Shown: positions 53,001-64,000, counted from the stretch's first letter. The stretch is 64,000 nucleotides of DNA from Hyposmocoma kahamanoa (GCF_003589595.1 NW_020653718.1:1863651-1927650), one strand, 5' to 3'. Made by a program: numbers and translations. Notes: generated by a model not told the origin, from the sequence alone.

Positions 53001-56000
53001 TTACGTCTATTTGCTAAGTTTTATTGAAACATCCCCATTATACAGAACTTGACACTGGAGATAATAAAAATAGGTTCTCACTACGACACTACTCAAAGTG
53101 TATTGAGAGAAAAATGCCTTGAATTGGAGAAATAGCAAAATCAACCATTAAAGTAATTGCTCCTAAATTAAAGTTAGGCGCTATTTATAAAAATGAATCT
53201 TCATGCGTGAACCTTTCGAAGTGGATGATTTTTTTCAAAATGAAATGGGACCACTATGGAAGTGCCCCCTTTCCAACAAAAAAAAAGAATCACGAAAATC
53301 GGTTCACAAATACAGACGTTCAAAAAACCATACAGACGAATTGAGAACCTCCTCCTTTTTCGAAGGCGGTTAAAAAGAGCACGAAGATCGCACCTGCGGC
53401 AGATGTCGTCGGCGTGCGCCGGCGCGTCCCCACTGCGCAGCAGCTGCGCGGCGTCGTGCAGCGCGTGCACGCGCGGCTCGGCGGCGGACAGCTCGTCGCG
53501 CAGCTCGCTGAAGCGGCGGAAGTCGCGCTGCAGCTCGTCGGCGGGCCGCGCCAGGCGCAGCGGCTCGCGCGCGCGCACGCCGCGCTCGGCGCGGGCCAGG
53601 CGCGCCACCAGCTCGACCACGATGTCGTGGAACTGCTGGTTGTGCACGAGCGCGCGCTGCAGGCGGCGCTGCCACGCGCCCGCCGCGGCGCAGGCGCGGT
53701 CCCAGCGCGCGTTGGCGTCGGCCAGGCGCAGGCGCACGCGCTGCGCGTCCTGCGCCGCCGCCGCGTGCTGCGCCACGTGCCCGCCCACCACGTTCAGCGA
53801 CACCACGATGGACTTGTGCGAGTCCAGGTCCAGCAGGAACTCGCGGTGGTCCTGCGGCCGCGGACGACGTCGGTTTAATGCTACGTTGTGTCACCTTAGA
53901 ATAATAACGCATAGAAACCTAGTCCGCACACGCTAAGTGAGGCAAATTGAAGCGCGCCCAAAGGGCCTACACGAGCGGGCGGGCCTTCAGTGCTCAAGGT
54001 CAACTTGCGCCGCGAACAGCTCAAGAATTTTAGCTAAAAATGACGAAATGTGCGGTAAATGAGTGTAAAAATACGTCAGACAAAGATAAAATAGATACTA
54101 ACATCACATTCCACAAGGAAGTAACGCGTTTCAACTTGTATTTTTATATAAATATTCACTAAAACCGAAAATTAACCTACTACTAAAACTAGCCTACATG
54201 AATTTGATTTTTGCCTCACTTTTGACAGTTCGTTTGATATGAAACTATCATTCTATGCGTTATTTATTATTCTAAGTGTGTCACGGGTGAATAAGGAATT
54301 GCGAACGTGACTGTTGGAAGGCTTTTGGAGTCCAGGTTCGTAATTTCCGTATTTGCGAGTAGATAGTATGATTGCATGCTAGCCTGCGGCTATGGTCGGT
54401 GATGAGAAGAAAAACGGCCCGAGAGTTTTATTTCGGGTATTATAGTCAAGTTAGCCTGCATGCAATCTATTTATTGCGTGCAAGTGTCATGAAAAACGTA
54501 TTTTATGCACATCTAAAAAAATATCTAAGCATCGAACACGTCTTTGCCAATCACTGGAAATCGAGGTATTTTAATTAATTCTTCTTAATGAAAATTCTTT
54601 AAAAAAATCAGATTTTCAATAATTACCAAAAACGTGCTTGTCCCCTAGACACTTTTGATGTGTAACGTTTCGAACGCGTTGCAACGTCCGTGATTTCGAA
54701 GGGACAGTCTCCTCGATTTTAAAATCAAATAACAAACGATGACGTCCTTGACAATTTGCGTTACGGGACTTAGTTCCAAATTAATGAAAATCAGTTTCAA
54801 GTTTTTAGCAACTTCGATTCGAGTTGTGGTTTTAACACTGCCAAAGTTACGTTACAATCCATATATTTAAATACCTTTTCTATATGTACACTTTATAAAA
54901 ACAATACTTCGCAGAATTTTCACAAACACTACTCACTTGTATAGCATCTTCGAGAGCATCGTACTGTTCAGGAGGGTCGGACCTAGCAGCTTCTGTGGCC
55001 TCAGCGAACTGCAGCCATTGCTCAAGCCGCCACAAGTCGTTATCCAGTTGCTTCCAGTTGCGTTCAGAGCATAGTGGACAAGTAATCCGACCGGACTCAC
55101 TGTTGAACGGTAAGTTTATTTTAAGCAATCATAGCTCAGAGTAAATTGGTTATGCGTTATGATTTCAGTTCAAGATTTTAATAAATTTATAATAACTATG
55201 AAAATCACCACTCTTATTGCGGTTAGAAAAAGCTTCATTTGCAATAAAAGAGAAAAAGCTTAGGCCGGTTTCAGAGCAATGCGGATTTATGTGCGGACCG
55301 TCCGCGCGGAGCACCGGAGCGGAGCAACACGTGTGGCGTTAAAATATCGTTTTTATAATAACGCGGATTGCTCCGTGCGGAACACGCTTCGCGTGAACTC
55401 CGCACAGGCCATCCGTGCGTTCATTGTAGTCATCCGTGAATAATAAATAATAACGCACACACTCAATATAGCCCCGCACTAGGGAAACCTTGTCTCGCGG
55501 GCGCCACACACACACATAGACAACCATAAATTACAAACAAATTCACCTCTGCGTGGCAGTTCGGCATGGTAGCCGTTCGGCCATGGAGGCAGTTAATAAA
55601 GCAGTGAATATCCGCACTAAATTAAATACTCGATTCAGAGCACTACGGATTCTACGTATGTGGAAGGCCCGCAGGCGGACAATTCGTACGGACCGTACGC
55701 ACAGCTGTGAAACCAGCCTTAGCGTTGTGCACTTCGCTTTGCACTTGTGCACAAAGCTTTTTCTGTTCGGTTCAAAGCTGATTCCGCATTAAAAAGAGTG
55801 GTAACACTCTTAGTACAATTAAGATAGATATTACGACGAGTATTTTTTTTACGTTTAATTTGCTAATTGACTAAAAACGGGATATTATGCTTAAATGAAA
55901 ATTAAAATTCTAAATATTAAAATGAAAGTGTAAAGTCGAAAATAAGAAGTGCAAAAAAGTATACAAAAGGTGCAATATTGAAGTGCATTAAGACAGTACA

Positions 56001-59000
56001 CAAACAAAAGGATTTGATATATCGCACTTTGAAACCAATACTGTCACCAAACGAAAAAGTTCATTTTCGAGGAATGGCCATTAAATATTTATTTATTTTT
56101 ATTGAATTCGATGATCGTTTTCGTACCCTAATATACATAACAATACTCAACTACTTTTATTGATTCAATTATGATACAAAGCTTGAACAAACACAAAGAA
56201 AAAGTCTTTCTATCCAATTGGACTTAAACCTGCATCTCGACTCATCCGAAGAACAAAGCGCGATGTGATTTTACAATGAAGAGGTTAAAACATAATCTCG
56301 TTATTCAAAAGGCCTATATAAAAGTGTTTTCATATTTTTTATGTATTTATTATTTCATTTCGGAAATATAAAATCAAACAACAATCGACCTTGACTGTGG
56401 TTATCCGCAATCAAGACGAACGAACGAAATGTACAATGTCCCAAGAACAAGCAGCATCTTGCACATAGGTCTTTGTTCTACGGATGAGTCGATCTGTTAG
56501 CCAATATAGTCAGAAGACCTTAGGACTTTGCCCATGAGCAGATCTTTGCATTGGGTTAAAATGGTTTTTTTTACCAACGGTTAGGTGAAATTAGAAACTT
56601 ATTAAATTTTTTTAACTTCAACAAAACGGTCATTAAAATTTCTGATAGTCAAAATAAAAATAAAGATTTTCGTTTAGTGACAGTATTAGTTTCGAAGTGC
56701 AACATGTATGCATTTACAAAAATGTTGCATCAAAAACAATACATATAAAACTTGACAACTTAATGTAGAGTACTGGTCGATACTACCTCAGTTAGAATTC
56801 AAATTTTTCCCGTATTGAATCGATTCTATTGCGCAGGTCGAGTGGCAGGGACACTGGCTTTATTTCAGAATCTATTTTTTACAAACGAAGTTAAAGCGAT
56901 TTGAAAAGTGTATACAAAAAAAAAATTGGTATTATGTAAAGCACTTATTAAGTGCAGCGGTTTTCTTGTAAAATTTCGAAGTAAGTTTGTATTTTTTTTC
57001 TATTGTGAAAATTTTTAGTAAGTCACATCATATACTAATCAGTGTATATCCTGAATTTTACTATATATTTCCAAAGTGATTTATTCAACACTGTGTTATG
57101 TGGAATCAACCAAAACCATTGGAGGTAGTACTGACTCTTAATTAATATCCACATACAGGTCTTCACTATATAATACTGATAATGTGTTCGTGCAACAGGA
57201 TAAAAGAAGTAGTAAAGGTAGTAGACATTAGAAAGCGATACTCACTGTTCGCATGTGAGCGCGTATGAGGCCGAGTGCGGCAACCTACGGACAGAACGCA
57301 AGTGTTTAGAGCATGCTATGAGTTAGCAAGCTGTTATTTTGCTTCTTTAGAATTGCCTAACAACTTGAAAAGATCTGGAAAACATTTTTCTATAACAACC
57401 AGGTCAACGATGGAGCATGCACACCTATACAGTGTTACTTATAATATCTAACAACCTCATAGGACAATGTTACTAATATCATAAACAACAATTTATGTTC
57501 CATGACTTGTAATAATTTTATAATATTTAAATGGATCTCTCTAAACGGTGATAAGTCTGCGCGGTAACAAAAGAAAGCGCTAGTATAAATTGGACGTAGT
57601 TAAACAAAAACGATCCAATGCTCATCCAGTCACTTGCGTGATATGGCAGTTTAAAGTTTAATAATATTTCTCACTCTTGTTTTATTTTCAAAACTTATAA
57701 TATCATGTAACTCCAGATATATTTATTTATGTTTATATGTTGGATTTTTTGCTGATCTAAGAGGCGTAGACTTTAAGAAGCGTTTCGTACATAAATCATT
57801 TTTCGATAATTTTGTGAATTGGATCCTTCTTGCTTAACTACTTCCAATTACAGGTCTGATGAGAAACGGACGAGCGGGAGTCGTGGGGTAGGACGCTTGC
57901 ACGTTTGAACCAAATACAGACCTAATAATTGTAACTTTTATACAAAAACCGAGCTCAAAAGTTCGTGGAAATACATCTGTTTGCCAAATTTCATCGGTTC
58001 CCGGAAAGTGCGCTATACCCATTGTTTGGATTGATCCCATAGTTTGCGACCCTAGAGGTGGAATATTTTCTTCAAATTTAAATGGGACCAATATTGAGGT
58101 ACCTTCTTTCCAACAAAAAAAGAATCACCAAAATCGGTTCACAGGAGTTATCGTGTATGTATGCATGTATGTTAATATATAAAAGAATCTCCTCCGTTTT
58201 TTTTGAAGTAGTATGTTTATTTTTTTTCGAGTTCTTAGGTTTTCGTGATTGTTACACATAGGAAATGAAACAATTTTTCCGGATTTAAATCGCGTATATT
58301 TGTTTTTTCAAACAAACCGACGTTTCGGGCCTTTTACAGGTCCCATGGTCACGGTTGACTTGTTTGAAAAAACAAATATACGCGATTTAAATCCGGAAAA
58401 ATAGTTTCATTTCCTAAGTTTATTTTTCATAAATTTATTGTGATTTGTAAAAAGTCATGGAACAAAAGTTGTCCTACATGATGTTAGTAATATAGTCCTG
58501 CGAAGTTGTTATAGTCCATTTATTTAGGGACTTAATTAAATGTAAACAATGTTGAGACGTCTAGTTAATGAAATATACATTTATAAAATGATATTTAGTT
58601 AGCTTCAAATACAAAATACTTAGCTTACTATATGAAATAGAATACCTATTGATTTGTAAAGTATACGTTTCAATAAAAAGATGCATCAAGATTGTTTACA
58701 TTTAGTTCAGTACCTAAACAAATGGACTATAGTATTTTACAATACACCGTATAATTGCCAATTTACTATCGTTTGGTACATTTATATAAAGAACTGCATT
58801 CAGTGAAAGAAGAAAATTTCACAATCATAAATCATTTTCAACAAGCATTGTTAATTTCAAAGAAGTCTCGTTCTCTCTCGTGTCTGAAGTATTGTATGCG
58901 CAGGAGAAGTAGTAACGCACTGACAGCACTATTTACACCAAGCCCCATCACCACAAGGCAAAACAGTGCTAGTGCTACATGATAACACGACAAATCTTTT

Positions 59001-62000
59001 AGACGAATGTTGGATTGATGAAAAGGTGAATTTGAACTTAAATTTACTTGTGATTTTGTGCAATACTTATAAATACAGGTTGCCTGGAATTTTCCTTTTA
59101 ATTTATCTGTAAATTCTTAAACCAGACCTGTAAATGCACAGATTTGGGATGCCAGAAAATATAATTCATAATATAGGTGTTGTCTAAAAACAAACTAAAA
59201 AATTTTGAACCTTTCAAATTCATCATCAACGTCATTCGCCCAAAAGAAAACACTACACAAAAACTCAACTAACCGTAAATTGTTGATCTGCAATTCCCTC
59301 TTCTTCGCTTGAGCGAGAAGATCTTCATATCGCAATGATAGTGACTCGACTTCCTTTAACATAGCTTCGTCTTCCGATGCATCACACTCCGTGAGGAGTA
59401 ATTCTGACAGATGTTTTGCCAGTTCCAATGTTTGGCCAGGTTTGGCACCAGCTTTGGCAATCTCTTTGGCCGCTGTCGCAAGTTCGTCAGCACTAGCATT
59501 CTCTTTCGGTTGTTGAATAAGAGCATTACGGAGAGCTTCAAGAGATTCTGATGCTTCTTTAACGGCTGATGTTAGTTCGACTTTGTAGGTTTCTTTAGAA
59601 GTCAGGGTGTCTACTTGGAGCGCTGCGTCGGTTTCCCATTTGAGAGTGTCCACCTAGAGAATATATGAAATATACAATGCATATAGAAGCTGAAATAAAA
59701 AGTCTGACTCGGCCGAAAATTTGCCGAGTAGGTAATTAAATACAAAATTTGAGTTCTTAGGTTTTCGCGATTGTTACACATAGGAAATGAAACTATTTTT
59801 CCGGATTTAAATCGCGTATATTTGTTTTTTCAAACAAACCTAAGACGTTTCGGGCCCTTTACAGGTTTGTTTGAAAAAACAAATATACGCGATTTAAATC
59901 CGGAAAAATAGTTTCATTTCCTATACAAAATTTGATCCAAATATTATTTATGATTGTTCTTATCAAGTAAATAACTAGCAAACAATTCATTCACTTCCAA
60001 TGTAAACAATGCAAATCAAGCATCGAGTAAATTATGGTATTTGTAGCTAAGTCTGCTGAAAGAACTGTCAAAGCTAACATAATTTTGTGGTTAAATAAAC
60101 ATTGAAGTTCACTAACCTGAACAGCAGTATCAACATCGCCGACCACCTCACTTTTAGCGACATCGAGTCGCGTGCGCACGTCGTTGTATAGTGCGCGGTA
60201 CTCCGATACCATGTCCGATACTCCGGGCAACGAGGACACACATGCTGCCAGCCGGTCTGCCTCTTCCACCAAGGCTTGACATTCAAGTAGATCTTGTTCC
60301 ACACCCTTGAATGTAACCAGTGACTCGTTAAACCACTGAATCAAAATTACTATACGATTTTGGGAAAGAAATACTTAAACTGGTACTTACGTTTAGTTCT
60401 TTCAACGTAGCAGCCTTGTCCAGCGGGGTGGGAGCGAGATGCAGCGTTCTGGTCAATCGAACGTCAGCTTCGGCCAAAGCAATAACGGCCTTTCCGTGGG
60501 CGGCCACAAATTGCCTGTGCGCGTCGGCTCCTGCTGTGTCCATGCGACCGCGCAGCTGTTGCCACCGCCGAATAGCTGCTCTCAACCTCGCCACCAGATC
60601 TGCTCCTTCGCCACGAAGTTCAGTGCCCCGAGAAGAGACTACACGACTATAAGCATCCTCTAGTTTTTTGATGTCGTTTTCTAAAGCTTCCAAATCTTTA
60701 ATAACAGCTTTCGAAACGCCCTCGTCGTCCGCTTCACCGCGCTGCTTTCGAGTCTCGATCTTCTCGACTCGTTTTTCAATGGAGTCCAGTTTTTTCTCAA
60801 CTTTGGGCAGTAATGAGTTCGTCAGTTCGGCCGACTTGCGAATTTCTTTCAGAGCGTTCTTTCTTTGTTCCGACATGTCACAGATGTTCTTCCATTTCTT
60901 TTCTATGATATCGACACCAGTGCGTAAATTCCGTAAATCGAAGTTACCCTTCAGAACATCAGGATCATTGAACACGAGCTCGCAAAGATTTAAAGTTTCG
61001 CCAATTTCTCCACTCTCGTTTTCAATGTTCTTGTGTATTTCATCGCGCTCTTGGAATTTCTCGTCGACAGCTTTTGTCGTCAAATATTCAATCACAACCG
61101 TAGTAGTTAATCTAGATTCAATTGTGTGTAATTTTAGCCTGATTTCTGTTAATCTTTCTTCTAATTGTGTTATAGTTTCGAGTAGTTCGGTGATCTTAGC
61201 TATTCTGGCTCGTCCGGTTTCCTGTAGTTTCAGCCAACGCTCTTCAATATTCTTAAGTTGTTTGGCAGTATTTTTGCTGTACGATTTTTCATCCTTTTTA
61301 GAGAGTTCAATGAGAGCCGTGCCTGTTTCCATGAGCCATTCGAACTCACGCTCTTTCATGACTGTTTCGGCTTGAACGTCAGAGTTTATTCTTCGGATAA
61401 GATCTTGTGGATCGAGTGCGCTCATTTCACTGCTTTGACTAGATGTTTCAAGACGTGACTCTAGTGTTGTCATCCATTCTGAAAATCGTGTTAACCGTGA
61501 TTCGAATATGCTATAAATCTCTAACCGCTCCTGCAATCGGTGTATAATGATGGAAAGTTGGTGTTCCAGATCGGCACGTTGTTGACGCAGTTGCCAAACT
61601 TTTTGGTTCACTATTCTTATGTCTTGAGGACTAAGACATTCCTTCAGTTGCTCTTGGATGACGCTGAGAGCTTCGATTTGTGTCTCAGTTTTATCTATTT
61701 GTGTTCTTAAAGTTGTGTATTTTTCAATTGTCTTTCGGAGCTGTGGTCTAGATAAAGAATTAGCTTCAGAGTATGACAACACTTCCTCTTGTGTTTTGTT
61801 ATAAAGTTTGGTAAGGTCTGTGGTTAAAGTATCATATTCGCCAACAAGTCCAAGAATTCGAGTTAAAAAGTCACGCCATGTGTCAAGACTAGCTTGTAAG
61901 TTGTCAACTCGCTTTACAATGCCAGCATATTCTATCCTAACCGATGTACCATACGCTTCTTCAGTAAAGTTTAGAACCTTTTTGAGATTTTCTAGGAGCT

Positions 62001-63351
62001 TATCAGATTGTTTCCTGCCTTCTGGTACTTTGTCTGAGAGATTCTGTATCTTAGCCAGTACTTTATTTATTCTTTTTATGTGGACATATCGTAGTTGAAG
62101 TTTTTCTTTCTCCCTTTCCATTTCCTTGAGCCATCGTAATAGTTCTGTGTAGATTTCTCTGTAATCATCCCAAGCAACTATGCGGTTGCAAACTTCGTCG
62201 TGTCGTTCAACTATTCGAGCTAAAGTTTCATTATGCAGGTTGGTAAGAGTATCGAATTTGTCGGCTAAATCCTTGTTCTTTGGTTCCTTGTTTTCATTTA
62301 TTAATATAGATCTTTGTGATGTTAAAAGATTTCTATGCACCCGGCATAAGCGACGATGTTCCGCCAAGTTCTCATAATCCTCCGGGACAGAACCTGATAG
62401 GAATGACTGCAAGTCTATAAGATATTCGTGCCATAATCTCAAGGCGGTGGCTGCATCTCCCGACCTGACTAGAGCTGTAGATAATCTATGATAATGCAGG
62501 AAGGTATCTCTGAACATGGCCTGCCATAATTCTAAGATTCGTACGATGGAGTGTTCATCAGAGACGTCTCTGTCAATGTCAGGTAGTTCCGCCTTTGCCG
62601 GGGCTATATCGGCTTCGCTCTTACCAAGTGCTATAAGGTTATCGCGAAGGGCTATCAGTTTGTCTTCCACAATTTCGCCATCTTCAGACAGTGGTGCCAG
62701 ATCCTGTAACAAAATGTGAAATTGTTATTAATAACACGTTCCAACTTTAATTGGATATTTAAAAATTATGTAATTGTACAGAAAATACCGATGCTTCTTT
62801 GGTACTAGAAAGCAGGACAATCAACAAGACAATAATAAATGCAAATATGACCGGGGCTGCTCGGTACTATTTGGATGTTACGTTGACTACTTGAGAGTCA
62901 TTAATTGATAGTACAGAACTATATAGGTAATAATTGTTTAATATATATGTACAATAATATATATGTATAATATTTTTTAATTCGATATAAATTTACTGCC
63001 TTTCCATCATGATGTACTCTTGTAGTTGTACGATGAATGAACTAATTATATCTCATTACCAACGCAAAGTTCAAATAACGGTTTACGTTCATTAACATGA
63101 AATCCAAAACATATTAACGTACAAACCTGTCTCATATCATAAAGCTTCCCCTTTGTGTTTTGTGCCTTAGCTCTTGCCACCTGTCGGGCTTCTCCCAAGT
63201 CAGCCAGGGCTTGCACCGCACCTGACACGAGTTGCAGCCTCCTAGCCAGCGCATCAGCGTCGGCTTGTAAGGCCCTGGAGCCTGTTTCGGCTGCCACTCT
63301 AGCTGCTAGGGACCGGAGCTCGGCGACCCGCGGTTCTTGTTCTAGACATGC
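49825..63351 (-). CDS. Msp300: Nesprin Msp300, C-terminal nine exons with spectrin repeats and KASH domain
   Basis: Nesprins sit in the outer nuclear membrane and tie the nucleus to actin and microtubules by binding SUN proteins in the perinuclear space. Exons in transcript order: 63351-63127, 62703-60391, 60335-60117, 59653-59274, 55099-54937, 53851-53394, 51513-51372, 50725-50664, 50047-49825. They join in frame to 1395 codons including stop (1394 aa). Most of the protein is helical spectrin-type repeats. Exon 5 encodes [20 protein letters not shown] and exon 6 [15 protein letters not shown], segments characteristic of the C-terminal region of nesprins. The end has a membrane span ([18 protein letters not shown]) and a short luminal tail ending RYPEGPPPL. 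The calponin-homology N-terminus lies beyond the right edge. Confidence 0.92.
50048..51371. other. Msp300 introns around exon 8
   Basis: 50664-50725 is a 62-bp coding exon ([20 protein letters not shown]). The flanking introns are AT-rich. Near 50340-50500 there is a fragment of the tRNA-like composite repeat (gtgttcgatttttgtattaa). Nothing else was recognised. Confidence 0.7.
51372..51513 (-). CDS. Msp300: Msp300 exon 7 of the window
   Basis: GC-rich exon reading [20 protein letters not shown], then LGAALARQ and an alanine-rich end. It continues the last spectrin-like repeat from exon 6 with the phase closing exactly. Confidence 0.85.
51735..51905 (-). repeat. tRNA-Gly-derived SINE, diverged
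   Basis: gcctcgtactagggaaaccc, caaactctcgaggaaataaa and cccggcgcgggaattgaacc match the 47235 copy. Confidence 0.75.
52345..52770 (-). mobile_element. AACCGAC-ended MITE
   Basis: ttttaaccgacttaaaaaag, attcacctctaagggtgg, ataaatagcgcctgaatttt and caattcaaggcgtttttctc match the 31544 copy in reverse. It faces the copy at 52972-53376. Confidence 0.75.
52795..52970 (+). repeat. Lepidopteran SINE, internally deleted
   Basis: catagtagcaactttgccta through cttatgtcacagggtgacga to gtgtagcttaccaccaagcg, between the two inverted MITE copies. Confidence 0.75.
52972..53376 (+). mobile_element. AACCGAC-ended MITE abutting an Msp300 exon
   Basis: Starts aaaaaaccgacctcaaaagt and ends ttcgaaggcggttaaaaa. 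Only about 17 bases separate its end from the donor of the GC-rich exon at 53394. Confidence 0.8.
53394..53851 (-). CDS. Msp300: Msp300 exon 6 of the window, extremely GC-rich
   Basis: Encodes [20 protein letters not shown] and about 130 more residues of spectrin-type helix. Almost every third codon position is G or C, with long CG-rich strings and many alanine and arginine codons, unlike the AT-balanced 2.3 kb exon of the same gene. This makes other frames look open; those are artefacts. Acceptor GCGGCCGCAG, donor CGCAG|GTGCGA. Confidence 0.88.
53895..54276 (+). mobile_element. P-superfamily-like MITE with THAP remnant, copy 2
   Basis: Nearly identical to 29407-29784. The inverted ends CTTAGAATAATAACGC are flanked by a perfect 8-bp duplication TGTGTCAC (53887-53894 and 54277-54284). 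It contains the same THAP-like start. It lies 36 bases upstream of the acceptor of the GC-rich Msp300 exon. Confidence 0.82.
54937..55099 (-). CDS. Msp300: Msp300 exon 5 of the window
   Basis: Acceptor CCGTTCAACAG and donor ATACAA|GTGAGT. It encodes [20 protein letters not shown] and [16 protein letters not shown], a strongly conserved nesprin segment with a CxxC pair. Confidence 0.9.
55440..55590 (-). repeat. tRNA-Gly-derived SINE, internally deleted
   Basis: aataacgcacacactcaata, gcactagggaaacc, acctctgcgtggcagttcgg and ccgttcggccatggaggcag, with the middle missing. Confidence 0.75.
56023..56702. repeat. Imperfect long inverted repeat
   Basis: gcactttgaaaccaatactg (56023) pairs with its near-inverse at 56680-56702, and actcatccgaagaacaaag (about 56241) with its near-inverse at about 56470-56490. 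The intervening parts match less well. Probably an aged foldback element. Confidence 0.55.
57946..58215 (+). mobile_element. AACCGAC-type MITE, shortened
   Basis: aaaaaccgagctcaaaagtt, ccctagaggtggaatatttt, gaatcaccaaaatcggttca and gaatctcctccgttttt match the other copies. Confidence 0.7.
58257..58415. mobile_element. Foldback element, copy 1 (about 57-bp arms)
   Basis: Arms from ggaaatgaaacaatttttcc to tgttttttcaaacaa and their inverse, with one mismatch, enclose a loop that carries gacgtttcgggccttttaca and atggtcacggttgact. It shares its outer flank (gttcttaggttttcg) with the copy at 59780. Confidence 0.8.
59274..59653 (-). CDS. Msp300: Msp300 exon 4 of the window
   Basis: [20 protein letters not shown] through [20 protein letters not shown]; helical, acidic spectrin-type sequence. 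Acceptor TATTCTCTAG, donor TTACG|GTTAGT. Confidence 0.88.
59780..59924. mobile_element. Foldback element, copy 2 (61-bp perfect arms)
   Basis: Arms 59780-59840 and 59864-59924 are exact inverted repeats (core ccggatttaaatcgcg) around a 23-base loop. It lies in the intron between Msp300 exons 3 and 4 of the window, about 125 bases from the nearer exon. Confidence 0.88.
60117..60335 (-). CDS. Msp300: Msp300 exon 3 of the window
   Basis: [20 protein letters not shown] through [10 protein letters not shown], one spectrin-type helix pair. Acceptor TTTGATTCAG, donor TTCAG|GTTAGT. Confidence 0.88.
60391..62703 (-). CDS. Msp300: Msp300 exon 2 of the window, 771 codons of spectrin repeats
   Basis: A single long exon starting [16 protein letters not shown]. 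It encodes roughly seven spectrin-type repeats, with W residues at heptad positions ([51 protein letters not shown]). Balanced base composition, in contrast to the GC-rich exons nearer the 3' end. Confidence 0.93.
62704..63126. other. Msp300 intron, nothing recognised
   Basis: AT-rich, with a TA-rich run near 62940-62985. No other structure seen. Confidence 0.5.
63127..63351 (-). CDS. Msp300: Msp300 exon 1 of the window
   Basis: [20 protein letters not shown] through [15 protein letters not shown]. Acceptor TTTTCCTTAG at 63352, so the transcript continues upstream past the right edge. Confidence 0.88.
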
Positions 63352-64000
63352 CTAAGGAAAATAAGGTTCTATTAAATATAAATAAATAATGTTCGAAACG
63401 TATTTAATATCTTAAGAGTAATTTATGTTATGGACTAGACTTCACTTTCAATTCAAACCCATTGTCTCGGTTGTAAAAATTGGTTTCGAAGAACAACTCT
63501 TATTCCATTCTTAAACTTATTAAAAACAGAACATTGTAAACGCTAGCTGAACATGCTGCGTTGGAATGCCACTTAAGAATATATTATTTGGAAGTGTATC
63601 TGCAAAAGAATCGCCTTTTCCGCTGTAGATTCATTGAAACACTGGCCGACCCGATATTATAACATTGTTCTAATACTTTAGAAACTTTAGCTTGAGCATA
63701 GCTCATGAAAGTTTTATAATAATGAATCGCATACCTATATATTATAGATAATAACTAATATCATAATAATTCTTGAGTGAGTTTTCGTACTCCTCATCAA
63801 GATTGTCCTCTTATATAATTCCAAGCATATAATTTTATACACATAAAACGTGACCACAATTCAAAGACATAATAGGACATCAAATGTGTGTTATGTGATA
63901 AGATTTCACAATGGGATGCCATTTAAAGATTTCGCAACGTCCTGTACATTCGCTTACTTTTAAATTAACATTACGGTGCGTTGCCTTATGTTCACTAGCT
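63352..64000. other. Msp300 intron to window end, nothing recognised
   Basis: AT-rich. No exon of the expected spectrin-type sequence was seen on the minus strand before the edge. Confidence 0.5.

Larger units (their letters stand above)
51514..53393. other. Msp300 intron filled with transposable elements
   Basis: Contains a tRNA-Gly SINE (51735-51905), an AACCGAC-type MITE (52345-52770, minus), a SINE (52795-52970) and a second AACCGAC-type MITE (52972-53376, plus). Little unique sequence remains. Confidence 0.7.
55100..59273. other. Msp300 intron, 4.2 kb
   Basis: Holds a tRNA-Gly SINE (55440-55590), an imperfect long inverted repeat (about 56023-56702), an AACCGAC-type MITE (57946-58215) and a foldback hairpin (58257-58415). 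58420-59270 shows only AT-rich sequence. Confidence 0.6.

Noticed and set aside
53256..53936. Plus-strand 226-codon and other long open frames over the GC-rich Msp300 exon
   Set aside because: They are antisense or shifted readings of a GC-extreme exon in which stop codons are rare. The composition is low-complexity, and only the minus frame joins its neighbours in phase and matches nesprins.
60668..61375. Plus-strand 235-codon open frame
   Set aside because: Antisense shadow of the 771-codon Msp300 exon, rich in serine and phenylalanine as expected from reversed helix codons.

Overview
The window is insect nuclear DNA and almost certainly lepidopteran. It is AT-rich and intron-dense. It carries many copies of a poly-A-tailed SINE of a type widespread in moths and butterflies, a tRNA-Gly-derived SINE, and miniature elements bounded by AACCGAC. 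It contains no prokaryotic, viral or CRISPR features. One assembly gap (34151-34615) follows a CA repeat.

Layout. (1) 117-26032, minus strand: the first 23 coding exons (1456 codons) of an axonemal dynein heavy chain that reads as DNAH2. They encode the tail and the start of the linker; the motor lies beyond the left edge. (2) The 13.9 kb intron 11 of this gene (6138-20014) holds, on the plus strand, a 5.0 kb DNA transposon (8599-13606) with perfect 26-bp inverted ends, arrays of a subterminal motif and an intact 963-codon ORF, and a complete three-exon SPRTN/Spartan protease gene (14744-19699, 651 aa). (3) 29890-42172, plus strand: a seven-exon tetraspanin (322 aa) of the peripherin-2/ROM1 type. 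(4) 42173-49824: a gene-poor, repeat-rich spacer. (5) 49825-63351, minus strand: the last nine exons (1394 aa) of the nesprin Msp300, with spectrin repeats and a C-terminal KASH domain ending in PPPL; the N-terminal exons lie beyond the right edge.

The four host genes act in unrelated processes: ciliary or sperm motility, DNA-protein crosslink repair, membrane organisation (possibly photoreceptor), and nucleus-cytoskeleton coupling. Apart from the nesting of SPRTN in DNAH2 no operational link is implied. The second theme is transposable elements: a P-superfamily-like MITE with a THAP remnant and 8-bp duplications, a piggyBac-like MITE with TTAA, several elements with 3-bp duplications, foldback hairpins with about 60-bp arms, and decayed non-LTR retrotransposons. 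Several insertions stop within tens of bases of splice sites or start codons.

The best candidate for something undescribed is the 5.0 kb transposon. Its transposase-like protein has a cysteine/histidine cluster and a probable RNase H-like DDE core, and I could not assign it to a named superfamily. All exon calls come from reading splice signals and frame by eye. Phase closes exactly in all four host genes, which supports the models strongly. Repeat boundaries are approximate unless a target duplication is stated.
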